Shown here piece after piece: positions 16,656 to 25,317 of a stretch of 64,000 bases of DNA. The stretch's first letter is position 1. Every line of letters starts with the position of its first letter. Under the pieces are notes generated by a model. That model was not told where the DNA came from. It searched no databases and saw nothing but the letters and a program-made list of their open reading frames with translations. Origin of the DNA: Mycobacterium sp. shizuoka-1 (GTDB lineage Bacteria; Actinomycetota; Actinomycetes; Mycobacteriales; Mycobacteriaceae); assembly GCF_002723835.1 (NCBI RefSeq), contig NZ_BEWG01000022.1, positions 172,741-236,740 of the forward strand, in the 5' to 3' direction. The translations under genes and the position numbers were made by a program.

Positions 16656-18253
16656 ACCTCTCGGGTGTGCTGATGCCGCTGCCGGTGCTGATCCCGTTGG
16701 TGGCGGCCGCGCTGACGCTGATCGCCGGGCGCCGGCCGCGGCTGCAGCGGCTGATCACCCTGGTCGCCCTGACCGGGGTCCTGGCGGTGTGCGCAGTGCT
16801 GCTGTACCTGACCGACCGGGACGGCACCCAGGCCCTGCACGTCGGCGGTTGGGGACCCACCGACGCCGGACTCGGACCGCTGGGCATCACGCTGGTGGCC
16901 GACCGGCTTTCGGCGCTGATGCTGGTGGTCTCGGCGATCGTGCTGCTCGCCGTGGTGTTCTACGCCATCGGGCAGGGTATCCGCGACGGCGATCAGCATC
17001 AGCCGGTGTCGATCTTCTTGCCGACTTATCTGGTGCTGTCGGCCGGGGTGTGCACGGCGTTTTTGGCCGGCGACCTGTTCAACCTGTACGTCGGGTTCGA
17101 GGTGCTGCTGTCGGCGAGCTTCGTGCTGCTCACCATCGGCGCCAGCAAGGAGCGGGTGCGCGCCGGCATCTCCTACGTGATGGTGTCGATGGTGTCGTCG
17201 CTGATCTTCCTGATCGGCCTGGCCTTGGTGTACGCGGCGACCGGCACGCTGAACATGGCCGAGCTGTCGCTGCGGCTGCACGACGTCAGCTCCGGCACCC
17301 GAAGCGCGGTCTTCGCGGTGCTGCTCGTGGCGTTCGGCATCAAGGCCGCGGTGTTCCCGCTCTCGGCCTGGTTGCCCGACTCGTATCCGACGGCACCGGC
17401 GCCGGTCACGGCGGTGTTCGCCGGGCTGCTGACCAAAGTCGGTGTGTACGCGATCATCCGGGCGCACTCGCTGCTGTTCCCGGCGGGCGGCCTGGACAAC
17501 GTGTTGCTGGTCGCCGCGCTGCTGACCATGCTGGTCGGCATCCTGGGCGCGATCGCCCAGAACGACATCAAACGTCTGCTGTCGTTCACCCTGGTCAGTC
17601 ACATCGGCTACATGGTGTTCGGCGTCGCGCTGTCCAGTCAGCTGGGCATGTCCGGGGCGATCTACTACGTCGCCCACCACATCGTCGTGCAGACCACCCT
17701 GTTCCTGGTGGTCGGCCTGATCGAGCGGCAGGCCGGCGCCTCGACGCTGCGCCGCCTGGGTGGGCTGGCCGCGGCCAGCCCACTGCTGGCGTTCGTCTTC
17801 ATGGTGCCGGCGTTGAATCTGGGTGGTATTCCGCCCTTCTCGGGGTTCATCGGCAAGGTCGCACTGTTGGAGGCCGGCACGGCCAACGGCTCGGTTCTGG
17901 TCTGGCTGCTGGTCGCCGGGTCGGTGGTGACCAGCCTGCTGACGCTGTACGTGGTGGCGCGGGTGTGGACCAAGGCGTTCTGGCGGGCCCGGGTCGACGC
18001 GCCCGAAGGTGAGCTCGCCGACTCCGCACCCTCGGTGCTGCTCGACGACTACTCTGCGGACGTCGCCTTCGACGACCGCGACGACGTCGGCCGGATGCCG
18101 GTCGGAATGGTCGCTCCGACAATGGGTTTGATCGCCGTCGGGGTGGCGCTGACAGTCGCCGCCGGGCCGATCTTCGGGTACACCGATCGAGCCGCCGACG
18201 AGGTGCTCGATCGCAGCCAGTACATCACCGCGGTGTTGGGCGGCCACCGATGA
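16652..18253 (+). CDS. mrpD: Na+/H+ antiporter subunit D (MrpD)
   Basis: A 533-residue NuoM/NuoN-like proton-translocating subunit with about 14 membrane segments. Conserved regions include LFNLYVGFEVLLSASFVLL (transmembrane 5 with the key glutamate) and FGIKAAVFPLSAWLPDSYP (transmembrane 7 with the key lysine). The last part, about 445-485, is a hydrophilic loop. The ATG at 16652 overlaps the mrpC stop, and its own stop overlaps mrpE, so the operon is fully coupled. Confidence 0.94.
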   Translation: MNLSGVLMPLPVLIPLVAAALTLIAGRRPRLQRLITLVALTGVLAVCAVLLYLTDRDGTQALHVGGWGPTDAGLGPLGITLVADRLSALMLVVSAIVLLAVVFYAIGQGIRDGDQHQPVSIFLPTYLVLSAGVCTAFLAGDLFNLYVGFEVLLSASFVLLTIGASKERVRAGISYVMVSMVSSLIFLIGLALVYAATGTLNMAELSLRLHDVSSGTRSAVFAVLLVAFGIKAAVFPLSAWLPDSYPTAPAPVTAVFAGLLTKVGVYAIIRAHSLLFPAGGLDNVLLVAALLTMLVGILGAIAQNDIKRLLSFTLVSHIGYMVFGVALSSQLGMSGAIYYVAHHIVVQTTLFLVVGLIERQAGASTLRRLGGLAAASPLLAFVFMVPALNLGGIPPFSGFIGKVALLEAGTANGSVLVWLLVAGSVVTSLLTLYVVARVWTKAFWRARVDAPEGELADSAPSVLLDDYSADVAFDDRDDVGRMPVGMVAPTMGLIAVGVALTVAAGPIFGYTDRAADEVLDRSQYITAVLGGHR

Positions 18254-18792
18254 GGGCGTGGACGCTGCGGATCTGGACGCTGGTGTTCCTGACGCTGGTG
18301 TGGCTGCTGCTGTGGGGCAGCGTGTCGGTGGCCAACGTGCTGTCCGGCCTGGCGGTGGCGCTGGGCATCACGCTGCTGTTGCCGCTGCCCGCGGTGCCGG
18401 TGCAGGGCCGGGTGCATCCGCTGTCGCTGGTGTGGCTGGCGCTGCACGTGGCGTGGTGGCTGGCGCAGTCGTCGGTGCAGGTGGCGTGGCTGGCGGTCCG
18501 GCCGGGGGCCCCGCCGCTGTCGGCGGTGCTGCGCGGGCACCTGGCGCTCAAGTCGGATCTGGTGCTGGCATTGGCGGTCAACATCATGAACCTCACGCCC
18601 GGCACCATCGTCCTGGAGATCGATCAGGCCCGGCGGCTGGTCTACGTGCACGTGCTCGACGTCGGGTCGCAGCGCTCGGTGCAGCGGTTCTACCGGCAGA
18701 TGGCCCAGCTCGAGCGGCTGCTCATCGCGGCGTTCGAGCGGGATTCCGAATGGCGGCCCGCCGCAACCGAATCCGAGGAGGTCCCCTCATGA
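18250..18792 (+). CDS. mrpE: Na+/H+ antiporter subunit E (MrpE)
   Basis: A 180-residue small membrane subunit: three N-terminal hydrophobic segments up to about residue 80, then the conserved soluble part with LALAVNIMNLTPGTIVLEID and VYVHVLDV. Typical MrpE length is about 160-170. Overlaps of four bases on both sides place it in the coupled Mrp operon. Its role is assembly and function of the antiporter complex. Confidence 0.93.
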   Translation: MRAWTLRIWTLVFLTLVWLLLWGSVSVANVLSGLAVALGITLLLPLPAVPVQGRVHPLSLVWLALHVAWWLAQSSVQVAWLAVRPGAPPLSAVLRGHLALKSDLVLALAVNIMNLTPGTIVLEIDQARRLVYVHVLDVGSQRSVQRFYRQMAQLERLLIAAFERDSEWRPAATESEEVPS

Positions 18793-19079
18793 CCATCGTT
18801 TGGGTGCTCTCGGGCGTGATGCTGGTCGCGGCCGCCGCGGTGACGATGGTCCGGCTGCTGGCCGGCCCCAGCACGCTGGACCGGCTGGTCGCCGTCGACA
18901 CGCTGGTGGCCGTGACGATGTGCGGTGTCGGTACCTGGGCGGCGTTCAGCCTGGACACCACCGTCACCTACAGCCTGGCTGCACTGGCGTTGATCAGCTT
19001 CGTCGGCTCGGTCAGTGTGGCCCGCTTCCGGGTGCCCGACCTCGCCGGGAAGTCGTCCGAACGGGACGGCCGGCTGTGA
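18789..19079 (+). CDS. mrpF: Na+/H+ antiporter subunit F (MrpF)
   Basis: A 96-residue subunit with three predicted membrane helices and the MrpF signature LAGPSTLDRLVAVDTL at about residues 25-40. The ATG at 18789 overlaps the mrpE stop (ATGA). It ends in a short hydrophilic tail. The stop overlaps the GTG start of mrpG. Confidence 0.93.
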   Translation: MTIVWVLSGVMLVAAAAVTMVRLLAGPSTLDRLVAVDTLVAVTMCGVGTWAAFSLDTTVTYSLAALALISFVGSVSVARFRVPDLAGKSSERDGRL

Positions 19080-19417
19080 GCACCCCCGATCTGGTTGCCG
19101 CGGTGCTGGTGCTGGCCGGTTCGGGGCTGGCGCTGACCGCGGCGGTGGGCGTGCTGCGGTTCCCGGACACCCTGACCCGCATGCACGCCGCGACGAAACC
19201 GCAGGTGCTGGGGCTGCTGCTGGTCCTGGCCGGGGCCACGATCCGGCTGCGCGGCAACGTCGACGTCGGCATGCTGGTGCTGACCGCGATGTTCACCCTC
19301 ATCACCGCCCCGGTGGTGGCGCACCGGGTGGGACAGCTGGCTTACCGTGAGCAGAAGGTCGGCGACGAGCTGACCGTCGACGAGATGCGCGACGACACCG
19401 AGAGAACGAACCCGTGA
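19076..19417 (+). CDS. mrpG: Na+/H+ antiporter subunit G (MrpG)
   Basis: A 113-residue subunit with three membrane helices and the MrpG signature GVLRFPDTLTRMHAATKPQVLGLLL at about residues 21-45 and TAPVVAHRVGQLAY near 80-95. The GTG at 19076 overlaps the mrpF stop. The methyltransferase gene begins with a GTGA overlap at its end, so it is read from the same transcript. Confidence 0.93.
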   Translation: MSTPDLVAAVLVLAGSGLALTAAVGVLRFPDTLTRMHAATKPQVLGLLLVLAGATIRLRGNVDVGMLVLTAMFTLITAPVVAHRVGQLAYREQKVGDELTVDEMRDDTERTNP

Positions 19418-20319
19418 GCCGAACCGACAACGACAGCTGGGACATCACCGAAGGCGTCGGCGCCACCGCGCTGAGTGTGGCCCGCGCCCGGGCGGCCGAG
19501 ACCGACGCCGCCTGCCCGCTGTACACCGACCGCTACGCGCACTTCTTCGTCGAAGCCGCCGTCGAGGCGGGCTGGACGTCGCCGTTCCTCGACGACCACC
19601 CGGCGCGCGCCAAAGCGATGGCGGCCTATATCGCCTCGCGCACCAAGTTCTTCGACGAGTTCTTCATCGCCGCCGGCGCCAACGGCGTAGACCAGGCGGT
19701 CATCCTGGCCGCCGGCCTGGACACCCGGGCCTGGCGGCTACCGTGGATCAGCGGCACCACGGTCTACGAGATCGACCAGCCGAAGGTGCTCGAGTTCAAG
19801 GACCGGGTGCTGCGCGCGCAGCACGCGCGGCCCGCCGCGAAGTACGCCGGGGTCGCGGTCGATCTGCGTCATGACTGGCCACAAGCGTTGCGCGGGGCCG
19901 GTTTCGATCCGTCCACCCCGACGGCATGGTCGGCCGAGGGACTGCTGCCCTATCTGCCGGCCACCGCCCAGGACGCGTTGTTCGAGCAGATCGACGCGCT
20001 CAGCGCGGCGGGCAGCCGGCTGTCGGTCGAGGCGTTCGGCGAGGTGTTCTACTCCCCGGAGTTGTTGGCCCGCCGCAAAGAGCGGATGGAGCAGGCGCGC
20101 CAAGCGGCCGCGGCGGCCGGTGGCCCGGAGATCCCCGACGTCAGCCGGCTGTGGTACCTGGAGGCCCGCACCGATGTCGCCGCGTGGCTGACCGAACACG
20201 GCTGGGAGGTCAGCGCGATCGCCGCGGCCGACCTGATGTCGCACTATCAGCGCACGGCACCCGAGGACCTCGAGGACGCCGTCCCCGACACCGTGCTGCT
20301 GGACGCCCGCAAGCTGTGA
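19414..20319 (+). CDS. Class I SAM-dependent methyltransferase (leucine carboxyl methyltransferase family)
   Basis: A 301-residue protein of the large mycobacterial LCM-type O-methyltransferase family. The SAM-binding motif I is ILAAGLDTRAWRLPW (about 92-106), followed by YEIDQPKVLEFK (motif II) and the EGLLPYLP motif (about 174-181). It is coupled to mrpG by a four-base overlap although no functional link to ion transport is known. Substrate unknown; many paralogues exist in mycobacterial genomes. Confidence 0.88.
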   Translation: MSRTDNDSWDITEGVGATALSVARARAAETDAACPLYTDRYAHFFVEAAVEAGWTSPFLDDHPARAKAMAAYIASRTKFFDEFFIAAGANGVDQAVILAAGLDTRAWRLPWISGTTVYEIDQPKVLEFKDRVLRAQHARPAAKYAGVAVDLRHDWPQALRGAGFDPSTPTAWSAEGLLPYLPATAQDALFEQIDALSAAGSRLSVEAFGEVFYSPELLARRKERMEQARQAAAAAGGPEIPDVSRLWYLEARTDVAAWLTEHGWEVSAIAAADLMSHYQRTAPEDLEDAVPDTVLLDARKL

Positions 20320-20353
20320 GCTCTCGCGCACAGGCGGTCAGCAGCAGTGGATT

Positions 20354-20866
20354 TCAGACTCCGGCCGCGCCGTCGATGCGTTCCCGAAGCAGGTCGGCGT
20401 GCCCGCAGTGGCGGGCATATTCGGTGAGCATGTGCGTGTAAATCCACCGCAAACTCACCTCGCCGCCCATGAAGTGGCTGGTGTCATCGAGCGCTCGCGC
20501 CGCACAGTTCGCGCGCGCGTGCCGGATTTCGTCCTGCCAGATCTGGACGGCGGTGCGATAGGTCGACTGCTCGCTCACCGTGAACCCACCGTCGTGTCCT
20601 TCGGGATGGTCGGGTGGTCCGAAGATCGGCGGCGCCTGCTCTCCCGCAAGGACACGACGGAACCAATTCCGCTCCACCTCAGCGGCATGCTGAAGTAAGC
20701 CGACCAACGTCAGCTCGGACGGCGGCACCGACGCAACGCGCAACTGTTCGTCGTCTAGGCCTTCGCATTTGGTGGCCAAGGTGGCGCGGTAGAAATCCAG
20801 CCAACTCTCCAGTGTGGTTCGCTCATCGGCATTCAGCGGCGGCATCGGCCGCTCGATCGACGTCAC
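20354..20866 (-). CDS. DinB-family (DUF664) protein
   Basis: A 170-residue four-helix-bundle protein of the DinB/DUF664 group. Visible metal-ligand histidines are in LTLVGLLQHAAEVERNW (about 52-68), and near the C-terminus HMLTEYARHCGHADLLRE (about 145-162), the usual spacing for this putative metalloenzyme fold. Members include mycothiol-dependent enzymes, so a thiol-transferase role is possible but not shown. The next gene on the same strand ends 69 bases upstream of its start region. Confidence 0.82.
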   Translation of the reverse strand: MTSIERPMPPLNADERTTLESWLDFYRATLATKCEGLDDEQLRVASVPPSELTLVGLLQHAAEVERNWFRRVLAGEQAPPIFGPPDHPEGHDGGFTVSEQSTYRTAVQIWQDEIRHARANCAARALDDTSHFMGGEVSLRWIYTHMLTEYARHCGHADLLRERIDGAAGV

Positions 20867-20935
20867 GCACCCATGGTGTCATCCCACTCCGACAGTGCCG
20901 GGCATCCCCCGTCAGATGTGCGGCTGTCGCAGGCG

Positions 20936-21577
20936 CTAGTCCCCGTCCGAGGCGATCTGGAATTCGACCATGGCCGTGACGGTTTCGATCGCATCGGTGA
21001 GGGCGTCCACCCGGTCGGCCAACGTCGGCGCGGCCAGAACGGCGTAGCGGTCGGCCTGCCCCATCGGAACCCGCGAGGCCAGCTCGTAGATGTGCAGTGC
21101 CGGGTCTTCGGCGATCTCGGGCTCGACCGCCAGTGCGTCGGGGCGCAGCCGGGCTCCGCGTGACGACACGATCATCTCGAACAGCACCAGCATCTGGTCG
21201 ATGACCTCGCCGATCCGTTCGGGGGTCACCGGCGGGCCCGGCTCGTCGGGCCACGGTTCCACCACGGCCCGCGGATACGGATCGTCAGACAGCCACTGAA
21301 GCACCCGGATGCGTTCGCCGACAACCGCGTTCAGCTGATACTGCCCCATGCCCTGATCGGCGTACTCGGTGATCCGGGCCAGCGCACCGACATCGCTGCG
21401 GACGTCGCCACCGCCGACCTCGCGGCCGCGGGTGATCAGCACCACCCCGAACGCGGGATCGGTCATGTCCAGGCAGTCCCGCACCAACTGCGCATAGCGT
21501 GGTTCAAAGATCCGCAGCGGCAACGACTCCCCGGGCAGCAGCGCCGACTGCAGCGGGAACATCGGTTGGGTCGCCAT
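20936..21577 (-). CDS. LON N-terminal (substrate-binding) domain protein, Rv0434 type
   Basis: A 213-residue stand-alone LON_substr_bdg domain, beginning MFPLQSALLPGESLPLRIFEPRYAQLVRDC, without the AAA or protease parts of Lon. Such proteins are thought to recognise unfolded or specific protein segments. I chose the ATG at 21577, just before the conserved PMFPL start; the longer frame to 21667 runs into the lipoprotein gene. It keeps the M. tuberculosis order next to the YbdK-type ligase and sodC, with a lipoprotein gene inserted between. Confidence 0.88.
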   Translation of the reverse strand: MATQPMFPLQSALLPGESLPLRIFEPRYAQLVRDCLDMTDPAFGVVLITRGREVGGGDVRSDVGALARITEYADQGMGQYQLNAVVGERIRVLQWLSDDPYPRAVVEPWPDEPGPPVTPERIGEVIDQMLVLFEMIVSSRGARLRPDALAVEPEIAEDPALHIYELASRVPMGQADRYAVLAAPTLADRVDALTDAIETVTAMVEFQIASDGD

Positions 21578-21579
21578 GG

Positions 21580-21915
21580 CTAGCGGATGCCCTGCCCCAT
21601 CACCACATCCTTGACCGGCGCGCTCGGGTCGACGAAACCGCACAGCGCACCGGCCACCCCCGCCCACAGCTCCGGGTTCATGGCGACCAGCTGATTGCCG
21701 CTCTCACCGATGGCCTTGATCACCTCACGGCGGGTGACGACATCCATGGTCAGGTACTCACGGCAGGTCGTGGTGAGCAGATCGGCGGGCACCATGCCCT
21801 TACCCGCCTCCCCCGGTGTTGCCACCGGGGTCCCGGTGATCGCCTTGGCGCATCCGCCGCCGGTCACGACCACCGCGGCGGCCAGCGCCGCCAGACCCAG
21901 TCGACGCATCGTCAT
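21580..21915 (-). CDS. Small putative lipoprotein
   Basis: A 111-residue protein with a signal peptide (MTMRRLGLAALAAAVVV) and a lipobox-like TGGGC at residues 18-22, which the general lipobox pattern allows although Leu at -3 is absent. The mature part has two further cysteines (in TTCREYL and ALCGFVD) that could form a disulfide. Start at 21915 is fixed by GGGAGG five bases upstream. It lies between the LON-domain gene (two bases away) and the YbdK-type gene (10 bases away), probably in one operon. Function unknown. Confidence 0.75.
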   Translation of the reverse strand: MTMRRLGLAALAAAVVVTGGGCAKAITGTPVATPGEAGKGMVPADLLTTTCREYLTMDVVTRREVIKAIGESGNQLVAMNPELWAGVAGALCGFVDPSAPVKDVVMGQGIR

Positions 21916-21925
21916 GGGTGCCTCC

Positions 21926-23074
21926 CTAGATATCGAGCTCCCCGACCAACGAGTCGACCACGGCGCGCAGGTCGCCGCCGCTGCGCTGCGCCACCCGGTG
22001 TTGCCGCTGATACGACGCACCGTCACGTGGGATGTCGGCGACCGCGGCCAATTCGTCGGCGCAGTGCAGAGATTCGGCGATCGGTTGCAGCCGGGTGAGC
22101 AGATCGTCGAGGTCCTCGGTGACCAGCCGTTCGTTGCTGTCGGCGTCGAGGATGATGATGGCGTCCAGGCCGTAGCGGGCTGCGCGCCACTTGTTCTCCT
22201 GCACGTGCCACGGCGGCATCACCGGCAGCTGCTCACCGGCTTCCAGGCGGCGGTCCAGATCGACCACCAGGCAGTGCGTCAGCGCCACCAGCGCGGCGAG
22301 CTCCCGCAGGTTGGACACGCCGTCGAACACCCGCACCTCGATGGTGCCCAGATGCGGTGACGGCCTGATGTCCCAGCGGACCTCGTTGATGTGGTCGATG
22401 ATGCCGGTCTTCTTCTGGTCGTGCACGAACCGCTCGAACTGCCGCCAGGTCTGGAACTGGAAGGGCAGCCCGGCGGTCGGCAGCTGCTGGAACATCATCG
22501 CCCGGTTGCTGGCGTAGCCGGTGTCCTCGCCGGCCCAGAACGGCGACGACGCCGACAGCGCCAGCAGATGCGGGTACTGGTTCAGCAGCGAGGAGATGAT
22601 CGGCATCACCTTGTGCGCCGAGGACACCCCGATGTGGACGTGCACGCCCCAGATCAGCATCTGCCGTCCCCACCACTGGGTGCGCTTGATCAGCTCGGCG
22701 TAGCGCGGCGCGTCGGTCAGCTTCTGCGCCGACCACGACGCGAACGGGTGAGTGCCCGCGCAGAACAGCTCCATGCCGCGCTCGTGCACGATGTCGCGTG
22801 CGCTACGCAGGGTGGTGGCCAGGTCGACCATCGCCTCGTCGACGGTGTCACAGACACCGGTGACGACCTCGATGGTGTTGCGCAGCAATTCCTTGTGGAC
22901 GTGTGGGCTTTCGCCCACATCGGCGATCACTTCGGCCGCCTCGTTGCTCAGATCGCGGGTGACCGCGTCGATGAGGGCGAACTCCCACTCGACACCGAGG
23001 GTCGGCCGGGGCGAACCGGCGAAGTCGATCCGGCCGGGCTTGCCCGCTGACGGCTTAGCCGGTGCCGATGACAC
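21926..23074 (-). CDS. Carboxylate-amine ligase, YbdK/GCS2 family (Rv0433 type)
   Basis: A 382-residue ATP-grasp-like ligase of the GCS2 family, related to glutamate-cysteine ligases. Conserved segments: [13 protein letters not shown] (about 27-39), [19 protein letters not shown] and [14 protein letters not shown]. Actinobacterial members show weak glutamate-cysteine ligase activity in vitro; these organisms use mycothiol rather than glutathione, so the physiological substrate is uncertain. I chose the GTG at 23074, which overlaps the sodC end by 20 bases and gives an N-terminus like Rv0433; the frame to 23140 is less likely. Confidence 0.88.
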   Translation of the reverse strand: MSSAPAKPSAGKPGRIDFAGSPRPTLGVEWEFALIDAVTRDLSNEAAEVIADVGESPHVHKELLRNTIEVVTGVCDTVDEAMVDLATTLRSARDIVHERGMELFCAGTHPFASWSAQKLTDAPRYAELIKRTQWWGRQMLIWGVHVHIGVSSAHKVMPIISSLLNQYPHLLALSASSPFWAGEDTGYASNRAMMFQQLPTAGLPFQFQTWRQFERFVHDQKKTGIIDHINEVRWDIRPSPHLGTIEVRVFDGVSNLRELAALVALTHCLVVDLDRRLEAGEQLPVMPPWHVQENKWRAARYGLDAIIILDADSNERLVTEDLDDLLTRLQPIAESLHCADELAAVADIPRDGASYQRQHRVAQRSGGDLRAVVDSLVGELDI

Positions 23075-23774
23075 CGCAGGCCACCCGCTTGCCGGCGTCA
23101 CCGGTGGCCATGGTGGTTTCGTCCGGGCCGGGGGCACCACCGTTGATCTGCTGATAGCGCTCCGGCGGGATGTTGGCGAAGTTGTCGGCGTCCGCGTGGA
23201 TGATGATCGCGGTCCCGTTACCGGCCAGCAGATCCTCTTTGGTGAACGCGTTGGTGGTGGTCACCAGCATCGCCGAGCCGTCCTCGCGGACCTGCAGCGA
23301 GGACAGGTCACCGCTGGCGGGGTGTCCGGAGTGGCCGCCGGCCTGGAAGTGGCCGCCGGCGGACAGGAAGTCACCGGGTGCGCCGCCGGCCGGGGCCACG
23401 GAGTTGGCCTCGCACTTGGCATAGGAGTGCAGGTGCAGCCCGTGGAAACCCGGGGTCAGCTTGCCGGTCCCGGTGGTCTGGATGGTGACGGTGGCGAAAC
23501 CGTCGGCGAAGTCGAAGGTGGCGGCGGCGACCTGGGTGCCGTCCGGCGCCTTCAGCTGCGCGGTCAGCGTCTCGCCGTGGGCGGCCGGCGCCTCGGGCGC
23601 GCCGTGCGACTCTTCGCCCGCCGCCGCCGGTGCCGGCGAGCCGGTCCACACGGCCGGGGTGGTACCCGGTTGTGAGGCGATCGGTTCGTTCGGGCTGCAC
23701 GCGGTCAACAACGCGACGGGAGCAACGAACATGACGGCGGTGGCAGTTCTCAACGGGCTCACTGACTTGACCAT
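23055..23774 (-). CDS. sodC: Periplasmic Cu,Zn superoxide dismutase lipoprotein
   Basis: A 239-residue lipoprotein with a signal peptide ending in the lipobox LTAC (Cys26), so it is anchored outside the cytoplasmic membrane. The enzyme converts superoxide to oxygen and hydrogen peroxide. Metal ligands are visible in [10 protein letters not shown] (about 112-121) and [18 protein letters not shown] (about 140-157), and the C-terminal conserved ACGVIG is present. A Pro/Ala-rich linker of about 40 residues follows the lipid anchor. A leaderless promoter lies directly upstream, overlapping the end of the LytR_C gene. Confidence 0.94.
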   Translation of the reverse strand: MVKSVSPLRTATAVMFVAPVALLTACSPNEPIASQPGTTPAVWTGSPAPAAAGEESHGAPEAPAAHGETLTAQLKAPDGTQVAAATFDFADGFATVTIQTTGTGKLTPGFHGLHLHSYAKCEANSVAPAGGAPGDFLSAGGHFQAGGHSGHPASGDLSSLQVREDGSAMLVTTTNAFTKEDLLAGNGTAIIIHADADNFANIPPERYQQINGGAPGPDETTMATGDAGKRVACGVIGTG

Positions 23775-23781
23775 GTGCCGA

Positions 23782-23787
23782 AGCCTA
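23782..23787 (-). promoter_or_regulatory. -10 box of sodC (leaderless)
   Basis: TAGGCT on the minus strand, seven bases before the sodC ATG at 23774. It overlaps the stop codon of the upstream LytR_C gene, so sodC can be transcribed separately from that gene. Confidence 0.5.
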
Positions 23788-24243
23788 TCCGGTCACCAGA
23801 ACGATCACGCCCGGTGGTTGCTCGGCAATTTCCGGGATTCGGGGTGCAGCCGGCGCGCTGAGCACTTTGGCGACCGCCTCGGCCGCGGCCTGCTCGCCCT
23901 CGGTCGTGCCGTAGTACACCGTCGTCTCGGGCAGCGGCGGCACCTGGAGGTTGCTGGTCTCGGTGACGTTCCAGCCTGCCTCGCGCAGCCGGTCGCCGAT
24001 CCGGCCGGCGGCGCCTTCGCCCTCGCCGACGTTGAACACCCGCACGTCGGCCTTGGGTTCCGGTGCGGCCGAGGTCTTGGTGGTGGTGGTGACGGTGCGC
24101 ACCGAGGTGTCGTCGCTGCTGGTGTCGTTGCCGGAGCCCATGGCCTGGAAACCGACCAGCAGGAAGATCACGCCCAGGAACAGCAGCACCATCACCATGG
24201 CCCGCAGTGGCAGGCCCGAGGAGTCAGGAACGCGGTCGTTCAT
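23785..24243 (-). CDS. Membrane-anchored LytR_C-domain protein, Rv0431 type
   Basis: A 152-residue protein with a short cytosolic N-terminus, one membrane helix (about residues 14-36, [20 protein letters not shown]), a Ser/Thr-rich linker, and a LytR_C domain (about 65-150) that would be extracytoplasmic. M. tuberculosis Rv0431, at the same position, is linked to vesicle formation (VirR), which makes this its likely counterpart. I chose the ATG at 24243, which has TACAGT seven bases upstream (leaderless), rather than 24252. Confidence 0.87.
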   Translation of the reverse strand: MNDRVPDSSGLPLRAMVMVLLFLGVIFLLVGFQAMGSGNDTSSDDTSVRTVTTTTKTSAAPEPKADVRVFNVGEGEGAAGRIGDRLREAGWNVTETSNLQVPPLPETTVYYGTTEGEQAAAEAVAKVLSAPAAPRIPEIAEQPPGVIVLVTG

Positions 24244-24250
24244 CGCGCCC

Positions 24251-24256
24251 ACTGTA
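24251..24256 (-). promoter_or_regulatory. -10 box of LytR_C gene (leaderless)
   Basis: TACAGT on the minus strand followed by seven bases and the ATG at 24243. It lies in the 40-base gap after the DUF3263 gene. Confidence 0.55.
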
Positions 24257-24283
24257 ACCAGGGCCGGTGCCTAGGGAGAAAAA

Positions 24284-24592
24284 TCAGGGGACCTCGAAGC
24301 CGAGTCGCCGCGCCGCGCGCGCCTTCTGCCTGCTGGCCCGCAGCCGCCGAAGCCGCTTGACCAGCATCGGATCGGCTGCCAGCGCCTCCGGCCGGTCCAC
24401 AAGGGCGTTGAGCACCTGGTAGTAGCGGGTGGCCGACATGGAGAAGAGCTCCTTGATGGCCTCTTCTTTGGCGCCGGCGTACTTCCACCACTGCCGTTCG
24501 AAGGCCAGGATGTCGTATTCGCGGCGGGTCAGCCCGTCGGGGAGGTCAGCGTCGTCATTGGACCGCTCGGCCCGTGCCATGGCGCCGTCCAT
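24284..24592 (-). CDS. DUF3263 protein, Rv0430 type
   Basis: A 102-residue basic protein with the DUF3263 core LTRREYDILAFERQWWKYAGAKEEAIKELFSMSATRYYQVLNALVDRPEAL (about residues 21-71), which looks like a helix-turn-helix: a regulatory or DNA-binding role is plausible but not proven. The C-terminus is Arg/Lys-rich. It is divergent from def, matching the M. tuberculosis order Rv0431-Rv0430-def. Confidence 0.87.
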   Translation of the reverse strand: MDGAMARAERSNDDADLPDGLTRREYDILAFERQWWKYAGAKEEAIKELFSMSATRYYQVLNALVDRPEALAADPMLVKRLRRLRASRQKARAARRLGFEVP

Positions 24593-24718
24593 TTCGATCT
24601 GCTGACCCTTTCGAAGACCCGCTGAATACGTCCCTGTGCTCGGCGCTCATTCAATCACGGTTGTGCCGGTTGGGATGGCAGCCGAGCCCGCGCGTCGGCT
24701 GACTTAAGCTTGCCGATC

Positions 24719-25312
24719 ATGGCAGTCAGACCAATCGTGATCCTGGGTGATCCCGTTCTGCACAATCCGACCGCTCCGGTGCCGGTCGGCGACGACGGTT
24801 CGCTGCCCGCGGATCTGGCCGAGCTGATCACCGACATGTACGACACCATGGACGCCGCCAACGGAGTCGGGCTGGCCGCCAACCAGATCGGCGTGGGGTT
24901 GCGGCTGTTCGTCTACGACTGCGCCGACGAGCGGGGCCAGACCACCCGCCACCGAGGGGTGGTGATCAACCCGGTGCTCGAGACCTCGGAGATCCCCGAG
25001 ACCATGCCCGACCCGGACAACGACGACGAGGGCTGCCTGTCGGTGCCCGGCGAATCGTTTCCGTGCGGCCGGGCCAAGTGGGCCCGGGTGACCGGCCTGG
25101 ATGCCGACGGCAACCCGGTCACCCTGGAGGGGCATGACCTGTTCGCCCGCATGCTGCAGCACGAGACGGGCCACCTCGACGGCTTCCTCTATGTCGACAA
25201 GCTGATCGGGCGGCACGCCCGCGCCGCCAAACGCGCGGTGAAGTCGAACGGCTGGGGGGTGCCCGGCCTGTCCTGGACACCGGGCAAGGTGCCCGACCCG
25301 TTCGGTCACTGA
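24719..25312 (+). CDS. def: Peptide deformylase
   Basis: A 197-residue metal-dependent hydrolase that removes the formyl group from nascent proteins. All three motifs are present: [10 protein letters not shown] (about 46-55), EGCLS (about 104-108) and QHETGHLDG (about 146-154), the last carrying HExxH. Length equals that of the M. tuberculosis enzyme, including its long insertion before the EGCLS motif. I chose the ATG at 24719; the in-frame ATG at 24710 lies three codons earlier and is less likely because TAAGCT (24705-24710) would be its promoter. Confidence 0.96.
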   Translation: MAVRPIVILGDPVLHNPTAPVPVGDDGSLPADLAELITDMYDTMDAANGVGLAANQIGVGLRLFVYDCADERGQTTRHRGVVINPVLETSEIPETMPDPDNDDEGCLSVPGESFPCGRAKWARVTGLDADGNPVTLEGHDLFARMLQHETGHLDGFLYVDKLIGRHARAAKRAVKSNGWGVPGLSWTPGKVPDPFGH

Positions 25313-25317
25313 CCCCG

